Shown: piece by piece, positions 1 to 11,830 of the stretch
Layout: every line of letters starts with the position of its first letter
Position numbering within the stretch: the stretch's first letter is position 1
Source: Dasypus novemcinctus
Lineage: Eukaryota > Chordata > Mammalia > Cingulata > Dasypodidae
Length of the DNA: 64,000 nt
Direction of reading: 5' to 3'
NCBI RefSeq assembly: GCF_030445035.2
Contig: NC_080676.1
Location: 18,018,940 to 18,082,939 of the forward strand
Program-made: the position numbers and the translations under genes
Notes under the pieces: generated by a model
Told to the model about the DNA's origin: nothing
What the model saw: the letters and a program-made list of their open reading frames with translations, nothing else
The model's database searches: none

Positions 1-1364
1 CCAAAATTGATCTACACATTCAATGCAATCCCAATAAAAATCAATGCAGCCTTCTTTAAGGAACTAGAAAAACTAACTATGAAATTTATTTGGAAAGGAA
101 AGAGACCCCGAATAGCCAAAGACATACTGAAAAAGAAAAACGAAATTGGAGGAATCACACTACCTGACTTCAAAACATACTATATAGCTACGGTGGTGAA
201 AACAGCATGGTATTGGCATAAGGAGAGACATATAGACCAATGGAATCGAATTGAAAGCTCTGATATAGAACCTCACATATACAACCACATAATATTCAAT
301 AAAGCCACCAAACCCTCTCAACTGGGAGAGAGTGGCCTATTCAACAAATGGTGTCTGGAGAATGGATAGCCATATGTAGAAGAATGAAAGAGGATTACCA
401 TCTCACACCTTATACAAAGATCAACTCAAGATGGATCAAAGACCTAAATATAAAAGCCAAGACCATAAAAACCTTAGAAAGCAGTGTAGGGAAACATCTA
501 CAGGACCTTGTAATAGGTAATGGATTTATGAATATCTCACCAAAAGCACGAGCAGCAAAAGAACTAATAGATAAATGGGACTTCCTCAAAATTAAAGCCT
601 TCTGCACCTCAAAGGAGTTTGTCAAGAAAGTAAAAAGGGAGCCCACACAGTGGGAGAAAATATTTGGCAATCAGATATCTGATAAGAAACTTATAACTTG
701 CATATATAAAGAACTCCTACATCTTGAAAATAAAAAGATAAACAATCCATTTAAAAAATGGGAAAAAGACTTAAACAGACACTTCTCCGAAGAAGAAATA
801 CAAATGGCAAGAAAGCACATGAAAAAATGTTCCAAATCTCTAGCTATCAGGGAAATGCAAATCAAAACCACAATGAGATACCATCTTACACCCATAAGAT
901 TGGCAGCTATGAAAAAAACAGAAGAATACAAGTGCTGGAGAGGATGTGAAGGAAGGGGAACACTCATCCACTGCTGGTGGGAATGCAGAAGGATCCAACC
1001 ATTCTGGAGAACAGTATGGCGGTTTCTCAAAAAACTAGCCATAGATTTGCCATATGACCCAGCAATACCACTGCTGGGAATATACCCAGCAGAACTGAAA
1101 ACAAGAACACAAACCAATATATGTACACCAATGTTCATAGCAGCATTGTTCACTATTGCCAAAAGTTGGAATCAACCCAAATGCCCATCAACAGACGAGT
1201 GGATCAATAAAATGTGGTATATACACACAATGGAATACTACTCGGCTGTAAGAACAAACACACTACAAACACATGTGATAACATGGATGAATCTTGAGAA
1301 CCTTATGTTGAGTGAAGCAACCCAGACATTGAAGGACAAATACTACATGACCTCAATGATATGA
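1..1364 (+). pseudogene. L1 ORF2 C-terminal segment, frameshifted
   Basis: This is the end of the L1 endonuclease/reverse-transcriptase protein, the enzyme that nicks target DNA and copies L1 and SINE RNA. The first piece is read in the frame of position 7 up to about 369, and the rest in the frame of position 348 to a TGA at 1362-1364, so one frameshift lies near 350-368. The second piece is open for about 338 codons and carries the conserved cysteine-rich C-terminal motif at 933-986, with spacing C-x3-C-x7-H-x4-C. The final residues match the end of ORF2 in the copy at 13101-13118. The RT and endonuclease domains lie upstream of the window. Confidence 0.93.
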
Positions 1365-4192
1365 AATAAACAAGCTGCCCTAGATAGCAAGAGACTGAAC
1401 GATAGGCTTGCAGGAAATCGGAGGGTGGAGGAAGGATATGAGCCGATGTCTGCAGGGGTGGAATTTAAGACGAGATGGTGGTAAGTATGAACACAAAGAA
1501 GAGATAAAAGGGGGGCAAGGGGTTGCCTTTGCTTGGGGCTTTGCGGGTTTGAGGGTGGCTGGGGAGGGACGGGTGGGTAACGTTGCCCAAAAGTGGGGGG
1601 AGGGAGGGGTAGCATACGAACCAGGAGAGGGTCAGGTGTTGGTGGAGAGTAAAATGCCGAGAAAATCATATCAAAATATAATAAAGAGGGTTACCTGTTT
1701 AGAATGCTCGGAGGGGAGGGTCTGATGCAGGACGGGCTCCTGGGGAATGTCTAAATGCTCATTCTGCCAGAGTGGGTGACACCATGGGGTAGAAACCCAA
1801 GTAGTGAGAGTGGGGGTGGACCCACATCCTGGGGAGGACTAATGCCATCCAATAGAGGGAACTGTATCCCTCGAGAGAAAGGGTGGCTCCCAGGGCATTG
1901 GGGCAGTTGAGCAAGTTAGGCCCTGAACACTATTCCATCTATCTCTGGAAGTGGCTCCTCAGGAAACGGAGGTTGGCTATCACTGAGGGCACTAAGGTGG
2001 AAGGGAAAATGGACGTTAAATGTGTGGAACCAAAGTAAATGGGGGGTAAGAGAGGAGTTTCTTGAGAGTACACAAGGATGGATATAAAACATGTAATATT
2101 ACACCATAACATATAGGAGATGACGGACTGATAATGTAAACCATAATGTAAAACATAGGATAACTAAAAATGTAAAGAACTGTGTATCCTAAAGTATGCA
2201 CCATAATGTAAATACAGATGTCACCTTGTTAGAAAGCTAATGTCTCAGACTCTGTACATCACTTTAAGTAAATATGATATGAATAGGGCGTAAGAGTATC
2301 ACTGTGGAAGGGAAAAGGTTTTCTGGTGGATATGTGGGAGTGCTGTATATTATATATATACATTGCTGTGGTCTAGGACTCCTGTGAAGAAAAGCTGAAT
2401 AATTAGGGGGGGGGGGGGGGAAAAAAAAAAAAAGAAAAAAATAGGATGTGGAATTTTTTCAAGTCAACATTCTTTATCTAAGTTCTTTATCTAACTTTAT
2501 CCAAGTTCTTTATCTATCCTTTAAACTCATCGCTATATGCCATTCCCTAGTAAGGGACCATGACATTATATTGGGCTTCAAATTTCGGGGAGTTCTGGAT
2601 CACAGAGTGTTTCAACAATGGCAATGGAGGGATACTGGTATGGGATACCAATGACAGATGATATATGACTGACAGGGAGCTGTACAGAACATATGTCCAG
2701 GGTGCATGGTAATGTTTGGATATACTCATAGTGGCAACAATTAAAAACCACAGTAGGGGGGGTACTGGGTTCCCGGCCAGTGGTGCTCTGTCGTGGTCCC
2801 TAGGGGAGCAGCGACAGTCTCCCAGGTACAGTGGTGGGGACCGGGAGGGAGTGAGGGTTCAACAGTGAGCCCCTGATACTAATGACTATGCTTGTGAGCT
2901 GATAAACCCAAAATAATAACAAGGCCTAGAGCAACTTTGTGCCTGGGAATTTCCTTCTGTCAGCCTTCATGTTACTCAAATGTGGCCAGTCTCGAAGCCA
3001 AACTCAGCATGTAAATGCAATGCCTTCCCCCCAGCGTGGGACATGACACCCGGGGATGAGCCTCCCTGGCAACGAGGGACCACTATCAACTACCAACTGA
3101 TGATGCAACTGGAAAATGACCTTATATGGAAGGTTCAATGCGGATCAGCAGAATATCCATGTCTACATAAAATACCATGACTTTAAAATGCTGTTTGACC
3201 TAAAGTAAGGGGGAAAAGGAAAGGAGAAATGAGTTTATATGGCTACGAGTTTCTAAAAAAGAGTCTGGAGGCTGGCAGAAGGTTTGCCCTCATGCACAAC
3301 TGAGCAGAGTCAGAGAGACAGATAAAGCAGATACAACCCCCAGATATTGGTTCCTTTGAGGGCTAAAGAGACCCATGGGAGTTATGGTCATGGCTGATGG
3401 GGTTAACTACCAGGGCAGATGGCCCCTCTTTGGAAATGGTGTTTATGTGTGATGAATCTGGACTCAGATGGGATCTCCCTTCATAAGACTTTCATGCTAA
3501 TGTGCTGGAGGTGCAGTTAATGTTGGGGTTTAAGATATATTTAGGGGATTTGAATCTCTGGACTGACAATGTGATAGCCAGATCCTGAGCCTCAACAGAC
3601 TCCAGCACCTACAATCTGATTTATTGGACTTACCACACTCAGCTAAGATGGAGGTGAAGAAGGACAACCACCACACCATGGAGCCTAGAGTGATTACAAC
3701 TGAAAATGGGAGGATTGCATCCAGCATCCAGGTGGAATCTGAGCCTCCTCTTGACATAAAGGTGCAATGGACACAACCAATCCAGTGTCCACATAGAAGA
3801 GGTGGCATTGGATTGGGAAAAGTGGACATAATGGACAAAGGGTATGGGGAAAGGCAGGAAGAGATGAGAGGTGGAGGCATCTTCGGGACATGGAGCTGCC
3901 CTGGATGGTGCTTCAGAGGTAATCACCGGACATTGTAAATCCTCACAGGGCCTACATGATGGAATAGAGGAGAGTATGGGCCATGATGTGAACCAATGTA
4001 TATGAGGTGCAGAGGTGCCCAAAGATGTACTTACCAAATCCAATGGATGTGTCATGATGATGGGAACGAGTGTTGTTGGGGGGGGGGGAGAGAGGGGGTG
4101 GGGGGGTGGGGTTGAATGGGACCTCACATATATATTTTTAATGTAATATTATTACAAAGTCAATAAAAAATAAAAAAATTAAAAAAAAAAAA
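1365..4192 (+). other. L1-A 3' UTR with internal G/A tract
   Basis: About 2.8 kb follows the ORF2 stop, several times the usual length of a mammalian L1 3' UTR. An internal run of G followed by A lies at 2405-2441. The L1 at 4651-16009 has an A-run at the same relative place (14110-14123), so this junction is inherited and not a local insertion. A G-rich, quadruplex-prone stretch sits at 4078-4111 just before the tail, as is common in L1. Open frames here, such as the one at 3639-4127 on the minus strand, have no recognisable protein features. Confidence 0.85.
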
Positions 4193-4634
4193 GAAATGTG
4201 ATGCAAAGAATTACTCTGAGTCTGCTGCAGGGTGTGAAGCTCTTAGGCCCTTGGGTTGCTGATTTATAAGCTTGATGTCAACATGCTGTATCTTTTTATA
4301 TCCTGGTATATAATGCAGTTATACAGGGCTCTTAAGCTATTAAGACATCTTCACTGACATTGCGATTTGTGTCTATGTTTTATACCACATTAAATTCTCT
4401 TCTTTCTAGCCCACAGACGTAGACTTCTGGCCTAGGCTAGAGCTTAATCTCATAATGTAATGAAAAATGTAAACTTGCCCCAGAGAAAGTTGCTGTTTGA
4501 AACCTGTACCACCCAATCAATTGATTTGTTGTGTATATGACTTTAGAGTTAAATAGAAATCTGTCCATGGCATAATTAAGGTAATTTCCAAAAGTAGCAG
4601 TTTTAACATCCAGTACAGTAAACCTTTCCATTTG
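4193..4634. other. Single-copy spacer, nothing recognised
   Basis: This is AT-rich sequence between the tail of L1-A and the target-site duplication of L1-B. It is continuous with the DNA that resumes at 16026. I see no gene, RNA or repeat in it. Confidence 0.6.
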
Positions 4635-4650
4635 AAAAAGAGCTTGTATG
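4635..4650 (+). repeat. Left target-site duplication of L1-B
   Basis: The 16-bp sequence AAAAAGAGCTTGTATG occurs here and again exactly at 16010-16025. The site is preceded by TTTG, close to the T-rich/A-rich nick site preferred by L1 endonuclease. The identical copies define both ends of L1-B. Confidence 0.95.
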
Positions 4651-5474
4651 GAGGCGGGGACAGGATGGCATCAGAATAAGTGCATCTCTCCTACAAAGAC
4701 CGGCTGAGTGGGGACAAAATCCTGCCTAAGTGAGCTGTTCTGGGAACCGACAAAGCAGGAGGCTTCAGGATATTGATCTGGAGAGAGTGCGACAAAAAGA
4801 GTGATAGCTCAAGTTAAAACGGTGAGTTTCTGGCACTTGAGGCTGGAGCTGTGGGACAGGAAGCAAACTGGCATTCCCTGAACCTGGCGGGTAACTCAGC
4901 CAGAGCAGACAAACTCTGAGAGTGGGAGGGTTCTGAGGAAGGGTGGAGAAGGGTCCCACGAGTGCGGGTTAAATTCTCTGGACCCCCTTTTTTGAGCTTT
5001 GAGGAACATACCGGCTGCCTTGAGGAGAAACCAGAAAGAGGGGAGAGGAGAATCTGCTGAGGCAGCCTGATTTACCTAGCCTCCCTGTGATAGGGAAAAT
5101 TGGCCTGGGAGAAGGTGAAGTGAGGAAATTAAGTAGTCCTGTGTAACACACCTAAGGGAGGGGGACAGTAGGAAGTGCTTAACAAGCTTCCAAGAGCATC
5201 TTTAGGGTTCCCTGCAAGGTGTGGGTGCTCTCTCTCAAAGAAACTGAGAGTCGTCATTTTCTGTGGTGAGTTAATTCACTAGGGCCCATTTGGATTTCAA
5301 AAGGGAACTCACACTCAGGCTTCCTGCTGCATTGGGAGGAAAAGCAGTTAGGAAAAAAAAAAAGGGGGGGGGGGTTGGGAAGGACAGATTCCTACTCATC
5401 AGTTTATCCAATTGCAAAGAGTTGATCCTGCCCCAGAGAAAGGGACTCATTTTGAAGAGCAAATCAACCCAGAA

Positions 5475-5548
5475 AGAAAGTTTAGCTCAGTGGAAGAGTT
5501 TCATTCTTGACTGTGCAAGGTCTCTAGTTCAGTTCCCGGCTCCTCTGA
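5475..5548 (+). other. tRNA-like segment inside the L1-B 5' UTR
   Basis: The segment contains TAGCTCAGTGG, an A-box-like D-arm sequence, and 40-50 bp later AGTTCAGTTCC, a B-box-like T-arm sequence. Between them a short stem (TCTTG/CAAGG) closes a six-base loop where an anticodon arm would be. The acceptor stem does not pair convincingly and the loop is one base short, so this is not a working tRNA gene. It could be a decayed tRNA or SINE head captured by the L1 promoter, or chance. Confidence 0.35.
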
Positions 5549-6412
5549 GAGTAGTGACCCACTGGGATATTAAACATTTAGCTGATACTTTAAGCAGGGA
5601 AAACATACACATTATCCTTGTATTAGCTTCCCTTGGGTCTCTTATTTTTCCTAAAAAATAAAAAAAAGATTACTTTTGTTATATCTTTTGTTATATAATT
5701 TAACTTAGTTTACACACTAAAACCCACTTCAAAATCTGCAGTGAGAAAGCTGCAAGGTAATTGATTGATAAACACCAGCAGCCTGACAGCTACTCAGGGG
5801 CTTAAGAAGGAAGTCTCGTTTTTCTTAATGTTTGGTTGACTCCTTGCCAGTGGGTTTGTCCGGTTTTGTTTGTTTGTTTGTTTTCTTGTCTTTCCTTCAT
5901 CTTTATCCTCCTTCCCCTTTTTTTAAAACTAGGTGCTGCTGGCTTGTTTCCTGTTTGCTGTGTTTCCTCTTCCTCAATTTTCCTCTTTTCTGTGTGTACT
6001 GATTTTGTCTACCAACACTATCTCTTTTCCTTCCTACATTTTTCTATCTTCCACCTTCTGTTGTTGCTCTTACATTCCACCTCTCTTTATTGAGCCCCTC
6101 TTTTTTCTGGCTTTTTTATTTCTAACATTTCTATTCTGTTTTCTATCTTTTATTAACTCTGTCTATTATTGTCCTTTCTTTTCTCTTTCTCTCTATCCCC
6201 ACCATGCTGGCCTTTTAATTCATACTATATCCTTCTCCATAATCAGTTTCCCATTTCATTGTAGATACCCCACTTCTTAATCCCTATAACTCTACAGTGC
6301 TTACATGAGTTTAATATTCATTCAACCAAGTCTTATACAGTTCTTCTGCTAACATATACTACCAATATTACTATTATACTTTGTCTTTTCTTACCTCTTT
6401 CGCTTTCCCTGG

Positions 6413-6828
6413 TGTTGGAGACTTGGGCCCAAAGAGTATCAGGAATGAAAGAAAGAAAAAGGAGAGAGAGAGAGAGAGAGAACAAGAGAGCTGAGATCAG
6501 GGGTCTGCAAGTAGAGACTCATCAGATAACTTTATTAGTTTACAAGGGGCTCTATATATACCGCAGTCTACCTGAGAACAAGCAGCAACATGCAGTTAAC
6601 TATCAGCATTACTCATAGTCTAATGAATTAAAACAATCTTTTCTTAAGGTACAGAGTCTAAGTGTTCTATTTACTACAAAATGTTATCTGCTCATCTTTT
6701 CTTTCAGCCTTTAACAGCTTCATCCTGTTTGCTGGGAACTCTTAATTACCGCATTCCTTAGGTTGCAAGTATAGCCATGGAAGCAGAACATCTCACCTTG
6801 CGAGACCACTGTGCCTCTGTTTCCAACA
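6413..6828 (-). mobile_element. Solo LTR, betaretrovirus-like, in L1-B 5' UTR
   Basis: This 416-bp element begins TGTTGG and ends CCAACA. It is flanked by a near-perfect 6-bp duplication (CCCTGG at 6407-6412, CCCTAG at 6829-6834). On the minus strand a TATA box (around 6551-6560) is followed about 20 nt later by AATAAA (complement of 6531-6536). That spacing implies a very short R region, as in betaretroviral LTRs. It lacks internal retroviral sequence, so it is what remains after LTR-LTR recombination. Confidence 0.8.
6464..6486 (+). repeat. (GA)n microsatellite
   Basis: A short run of alternating GA lies within the solo LTR at 6413-6828. Confidence 0.9.
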
Positions 6829-6996
6829 CCCTAGCCCTAATTTTTTCCTTCAAGAAAACTTAGACAACAAAAGGAGTAGAGTAAGGAGAACAAAGTGTCA
6901 AAGAGAACAATTAACACACACACAAAAACAGCAACTAAATAAAACCCAACTAGAGGGAGAAGCTAATCAACTGAACAAACCCATCAAGATAAAATA

Positions 6997-7972
6997 ATGA
7001 CCAGACAGCAACAAAAAATTACAAACCATGCTAATAATCAGGAAGACATGGGCCAGCCCAATGAACAAACTGAAAACCAGTAAGAGGAGCAGAACATCAA
7101 GCAGCCTATCAAAGTTCTCCAAACAAATATGATGGACCACCTTAATAAAGTGAAGGAAGAGATTAAGGATATAAGAAAACACTTGGAGAGCACACTGAAG
7201 AAATTGTAGCATACTCAAAAAGATAATGGATATGATGGTGATGAATGGCACAAACCAGGAAATCAAAAGTACACTCTCAGCAAATAACAGAAGATTTGAA
7301 CAGGCAGAGGAAATAAGTAGTGATGTGGAAAACAATACATCAAAAATCAAACAGATAGTAGAATTGATAGATAAAAAGATAGAAAAAAATCCAGCAGGGA
7401 CTTAAGGATATGAATGACAGTGCAAAATGCACAAACATATGCATTATAGGCATCTCAGGAGGAGAAGAGAAGGGAAAGGGGACAGAAGGAATGTTGGAGG
7501 AAATAATTACTGAAAACTTTCCAGACCTATTGAGGGAGATGGATGTACATGTCCAGGAAGCACAACACACCCCAAACAGTATAAATCCAAACAGGCCTAC
7601 TCCAAGACATATACTTGTCAAATTATCCAATGCTCAAGACACAGAGAAAATACTGAAGGTAGCAAGAGAAAAGAGAACCATCACATACAAGAGAAGCTCA
7701 ATAAGATTAAGTGCTAAATCTCATCTGAAACCATGAAGTCAAGAAGGCAGAGGTATGATGTGGTTCAAGGTACTAAAAGAAAAAATTTCCAGCCAAGAAT
7801 ACTCCATCCAGCAAAGCTGGCATTCAAAAATGATGGTGAATTCAAAATATTCACAGATAAACAGAAATTAAGAGAATATGCCAATAAGAAACCTACCTTT
7901 CATGAAATACTAAAGGGAGTTCTGCAGGTTGAAAAAATTAAACAGGAGAGACAGAGTTGGAGGAGAGTGTAA
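6997..7972 (+). pseudogene. L1 ORF1 (RNA-binding chaperone), disrupted
   Basis: ORF1 protein forms trimers that coat L1 RNA. The ATG at 6997 begins a basic, Gln-rich N-terminus typical of L1 ORF1. In-frame stops fall at 7081 and about 7207, and the frame then shifts. A heptad-rich coiled-coil stretch can be read around 7270-7395. The RRM-like core is open at 7410-7736, and the C-terminal domain continues in another frame at 7733-7972, beginning near a NFQPRI-like motif. At least two stops and two frameshifts make it non-functional. Confidence 0.88.
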
Positions 7973-8928
7973 GAAGAACTAAAAAGACAAAAAGAGAAAT
8001 AAAAACAATATATGACATACACAAATCCAAAGAAAATACGAGTAATATAAGTAATTCCTTGAGAGTAATAACACTGAATGTTAATGGATTAAACTCACCA
8101 GTCAAGAGACACAGATTGGCAGAATGGATAAGGAGATATGACCCATCTATGTGCTGTCTACAAGACACCCACCTTAGATGCAGGAATTCAAGGAGGTTGA
8201 AAGTGAATGGCTGGAAAACAATCTTACAAACAAACAATAACCAAAAAAGGGTGGGAGTAGCTATACTAATATTGCACAAAATAGACTTTAAATGCAAAAC
8301 TATTGTGAGAGACAAAGATGGAAACTACATATTAGTAAAAAGGGTGTTCTCTCAAGAAGAAATAACAATCATAAACATTTATACACCTCACCAGGGCACC
8401 TCAAAATACATGAGGCAACTATTGGAAAAATTAAGTGGAGAAATAGATGGCTCTAAATTATATTGGGGAACTTTAATACACCATTACCACCATTAGGTAG
8501 AATATCTCAACAAAGAATCAATAAAGAAACAAAGACTTTGAATAATATATTAGATGATCTGAACCTAATAGACATATACAGTACACTACACCCAAATACT
8601 GTAGAATATACATCCTTCTCAAATGGACATATATCACTCTCCAAGATAGACCACATGCTAGGCCACAGAGAAAGTCTCAATGAATTCAGAAAGCTGGAAA
8701 TCATGCAAAATCAATGAATGAAGCGGGATTTCTGCAAGGGCCAGAGAACCAGATTAGGAATAAAGTTGTGGAAGTTAAACAACACACTCTTAGACAAACA
8801 TTGGGTCAAGGAGGAAATCTCAAAATGAATCAGTAACTACCTTAAAACCAATGAAAATGACAACAAAACATATCAAAACTTATGGGGTGCAGCAAAAGCT
8901 GTACTGAGAGAAAAATTCATAGGCATAA

Positions 8929-9021
8929 ATTTATATATATATAATATATAAAGATATATATAGAGATAGAGAGATATATATAGATATATAGATATAGATA
9001 TAGATATAGATATAGATATAA
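8929..9021 (+). repeat. (TA)n/(TAGATA)n microsatellite
   Basis: TA and GATATA units expanded inside the ORF2 linker, followed by a short (AAAG)n run at about 9099-9120. This is local slippage after the L1 inserted. Confidence 0.9.
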
Positions 9022-9930
9022 AGTAAGCACTACAATTGAAAACCTAACTGCACACTTGGAGGAATTAGTAAAAAAACAACAAACTAACCCCAAAGCAAGA
9101 AGAAAGAAAGAAAGAAAGAACAAAGATCAGAAGAGAACTAAATGAAATAGAAAATAAGAAAGCACTAGAAAAAATAAAAGAAAGAGCTAGTTCTTTGAGT
9201 AAATCAATAAAATTGACAAACCCTTAACTAGACTAACAAAGAAAAGAAAAGAGAGAAGATGCATGCAAATACACAAAATAAGAAATGAGAAAAGGGATAT
9301 CACCATTGACCACACAAAAATAAAAAGTATCATAAGAGGATAATTTGAAAAACCATATGACAGCTAGAAGGACAGTTTAGAGGAAATGGACAAATTCCTA
9401 GAAACACACAAGCAGCCTACATTGATGAAAGAAGAAATTGATGATCTCAACAAACCAATCAAAAGTAAAGAGATAGAATCAGTCATTAAACATCTCCCAA
9501 CAAAGAAGAGACCTGGGCCAGACAGCTTCACAGGTGAATTCTACCATATATTACAGAAAGAACTAACACCAATCTTGCTTAAACTCTTCCAAAAAATTGA
9601 AATGGAAGGAACATTGCCTAACTCATTCTATGATGCCAAATTACTCTAATACTGAAGCCAAACAAATATACCACAAGAAAGGAAAATTACAGACCAATCT
9701 TTCTAATGAACCTAGATGCTAAAATTCTCAACAAAATACTTGCTAATCATATTCAACAACACATCAAATGAATTATGCACCATGACCAAGTGGGTCTCAT
9801 CCCTGATATGCAAGGATGGTTCAACATAAGAAAATCAATCAATGTAATACAGCATATAAAGAGATTGAAAGAAAAAAAAATCACATGATCATATCTACAG
9901 ATGCAGAAAAACATTCAACAAACTACAGCA

Positions 9931-10781
9931 TGCGGCGGCTTGCTCGGTCGGTAGAAGTGGGGTCTGGCTGCGGACGAGGGGTCGGTCCCGCTTGGGACGA
10001 GGGGTCGGTCCCGCTTGGGACAAGGGGTCGGTCCGGCAGCAGATGAGGGGTCGGTCTCACAGGGGTTGCGTGGTTCGGCTGACGGGGTCGCCCGGCGAAG
10101 CCGGCAACGAAGGGGTCGCCCGGCGAAGCAGGCGACGAACTGGGGACAAGGGAGGCCAGGCCCTTGTCGGGGGCTCTCAGGACTGGAGGGCGCACGGCAG
10201 AAGAACTACCGCGGAGACAAGGTAAACACGCAAGTCCACTTTATTGAGGGAGAGGCAACAGTTTTATAGGGGCTGGGGAAGGCTGATTGGTCGAAGCCAC
10301 GCCCTGTTCTGATTGGTTGCCGGTGAAAGGTCAGTGGGCGGTACTGGACGGGGGAGGGGTGGTGGTTAGGGATTGGCTGTCGCTGTTGCTGGGGGAAGGG
10401 GCAGGGTTTAGGGATTGGTGGCTGCTGTTGCTGGGGTGGAGGGCAGACTTGAGTTTCCCACCCACGCCTGGCTGTTGCTGCTGTCGGGGGAGGGGAAAAG
10501 GGCAGACTGGAATTTTCCGCCCTGCGCCTGTGCAGGGAGAAGGAAGAAGAAGGGTGCCGCCCCACAAGCATCGTGTGGCACCATCTGGGAGGAGGGGCGG
10601 CCGCGGAAGCATGGCTGCCAAGAAGGGGAGACCCGAGGGCACTCTGCGCCCATGCCGAGCTTCCTTCAGGGGTGGCGGTGAGTCCGACCAGCCACCCTAT
10701 TATGGGGGCAGCAGCTTGGCCTACCGCAGCCGCTCCCCTGCCAGGCCAGCAAACCACGCTTCAGCCCGAGGGGTGACCACA
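9931..10781 (-). mobile_element. Solo LTR, GC-rich, betaretrovirus-like, in L1-B ORF2
   Basis: This 851-bp LTR starts TGCGGC and ends CCACA. An exact 6-bp duplication ACAGCA flanks it (9925-9930, 10782-10787). On the minus strand a TATAAAA box (complement of about 10261-10267) precedes AATAAA (complement of 10240-10245) by about 20 nt. The U5-side half holds two GC-rich tandem arrays (about 9971-10040 and 10080-10136). The R/U5 sequence resembles the LTR at 62169: both have an ACCGCGGAGACA-like block before the AATAAA complement. The many GC-rich open frames here are not genes. The high CpG content suggests a fairly young insertion. Confidence 0.88.
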
Positions 10782-11465
10782 ACAGCACTCTTTCCTGATA
10801 AAACACTGCAAAAGATTGGAATAGAAGGAAACTTTCTGAACATGATGAAGGGTAGATATGAAAAACTCACAGCTAATACCATTTACAATGGTGAAATCCT
10901 AAAATCTTTCCCTCTAAGATCAGGAACAAGACAAGGATGCTAACTATCACCATTCCTATTTAACATTATGTTAGAAGTACTTGCTCAAGTACTGAGACAA
11001 GAAAAAGATATAAAAGTCATCCAAATTTGAAAGGAAGAAGTCAAAATTTCACTATGTGCAGATGACATAATTCTATACATAGAAAGCCCTGACAAATCTA
11101 AAACAAAGCTTCTCAAGCTGATAAATGAGTTCAGTAAAGTTGCAGGTTATAAGGCCAATGCACAAAAATCAGTAGCATTTCTGTACATCAATAATGAGCA
11201 ATCTGAAAAGAAAATCAAGAAAAAAAATACCATTTAAATAGTATATTAAAAATAATTTACCTAGGAATAAATTTAAAGATGTAAAAGACTTACACACAGA
11301 AAACTACATAACACTGTTCAAGGAAATCAATGAAGACTTAAATAAATGGAAGAATATTCCGTGTTAATGGATAGGAAGACTAAGTATCATTAAGATGTCT
11401 ATCCTACCCAAACTAATCTACAGATTCAATGCAATTCCAATAAAAATCAACACAGCATTTTTTAA

Positions 11466-11830
11466 ACTTTTTAAAAAGATTTATTTATTTATTTATTTCT
11501 CTTCCCCCCCACCCACACACACACCTTGGTTGTCTGTTCTCTGTGTTTCTTTTTGTTGCATCATCTTGTTGTGTCAGCTCTCCATGTGGGCAGCGCCATT
11601 CCTGGGCATGCTGCACTTTCTTTCACACTGGGCAGCTCTCCTTACAGGGCTCACTCCTTGCGCATGGGGCTCCCCTATGTGGGGAACACCCCTGCGTGGC
11701 ACGGCACTCCTTGCATGCATCAGCACTGCACATGGGCCAGCTCCACACAGGTCAAGGAGGCCTGGGGTTTGAACTGTGGACCTCCCATGTGGTAGATGGA
11801 TGCCCTAACCACTGGGCCAAGTCCGTCGCC
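11466..11830 (-). mobile_element. DAS-SINE in L1-B ORF2
   Basis: A tRNA-derived SINE in reverse orientation: its T-rich complement of the poly(A) tail is at 11466-11500 and its tRNA-like head at about 11755-11830. An 18-bp duplication (CAACACAGCATTTTTTAA) flanks it at 11448-11465 and 11831-11848. On the minus strand the head carries an A-box in GGCCCAGTGG and a B-box in GGTTCAAACC-type sequence. Length and structure match the other DAS copies in the window. Confidence 0.95.

Larger units (their letters stand above)
1..4192 (+). mobile_element. L1 retrotransposon, 3' part (L1-A)
   Basis: The window opens inside an L1. It contains the ORF2 C-terminal region, a very long 3' UTR and an A-rich tail ending near 4192 with an AATAAA-like sequence at 4162-4167. 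The 5' portion and the left target-site duplication lie outside the window, so completeness cannot be judged. The 3' UTR matches that of the complete L1 at 4651-16009 in several blocks (for example about 2575-2650 against 14385-14455, and 3885-3960 against 15695-15770), so the two belong to related subfamilies. No inserted element is visible inside it. Confidence 0.93.
4651..6996 (+). promoter_or_regulatory. L1-B 5' UTR / internal promoter region
   Basis: This is the region from the L1 5' end to the ORF1 ATG; about 1.9 kb remains after removing the solo LTR. The first bases include an AGGATGGC that resembles the YY1-type site near L1 starts. The first 1.2 kb is purine-rich. The section 5840-6400 is strongly pyrimidine-rich on this strand. 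A G-run lies at 5364-5374. The open frames here, including 5290-5661 and 5933-6280, are low-complexity and have no recognisable domain. Confidence 0.75.

Noticed and set aside
2405-2441. Internal G-run and A-run taken as the tail of a separate insertion
   Set aside because: The L1-B copy has an A-run at the same relative position with homologous sequence on both sides, so it belongs to the L1 structure.
3639-4127. 162-codon minus-strand frame, Pro/His/Ser-rich
   Set aside because: It lies in the L1-A 3' UTR with low-complexity composition and is not open in the homologous part of L1-B.
5836-6280. Hydrophobic-looking frames in the L1-B 5' UTR
   Set aside because: A pyrimidine-rich tract encodes Phe/Leu/Ser by composition alone; no start context or domain.
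9923-10943. Many long GC-rich open frames, up to 218 codons
   Set aside because: They lie within a solo LTR (9931-10781) with a 6-bp duplication. Open frames arise on both strands because stop codons are rare in GC-rich DNA, and no domain is readable.
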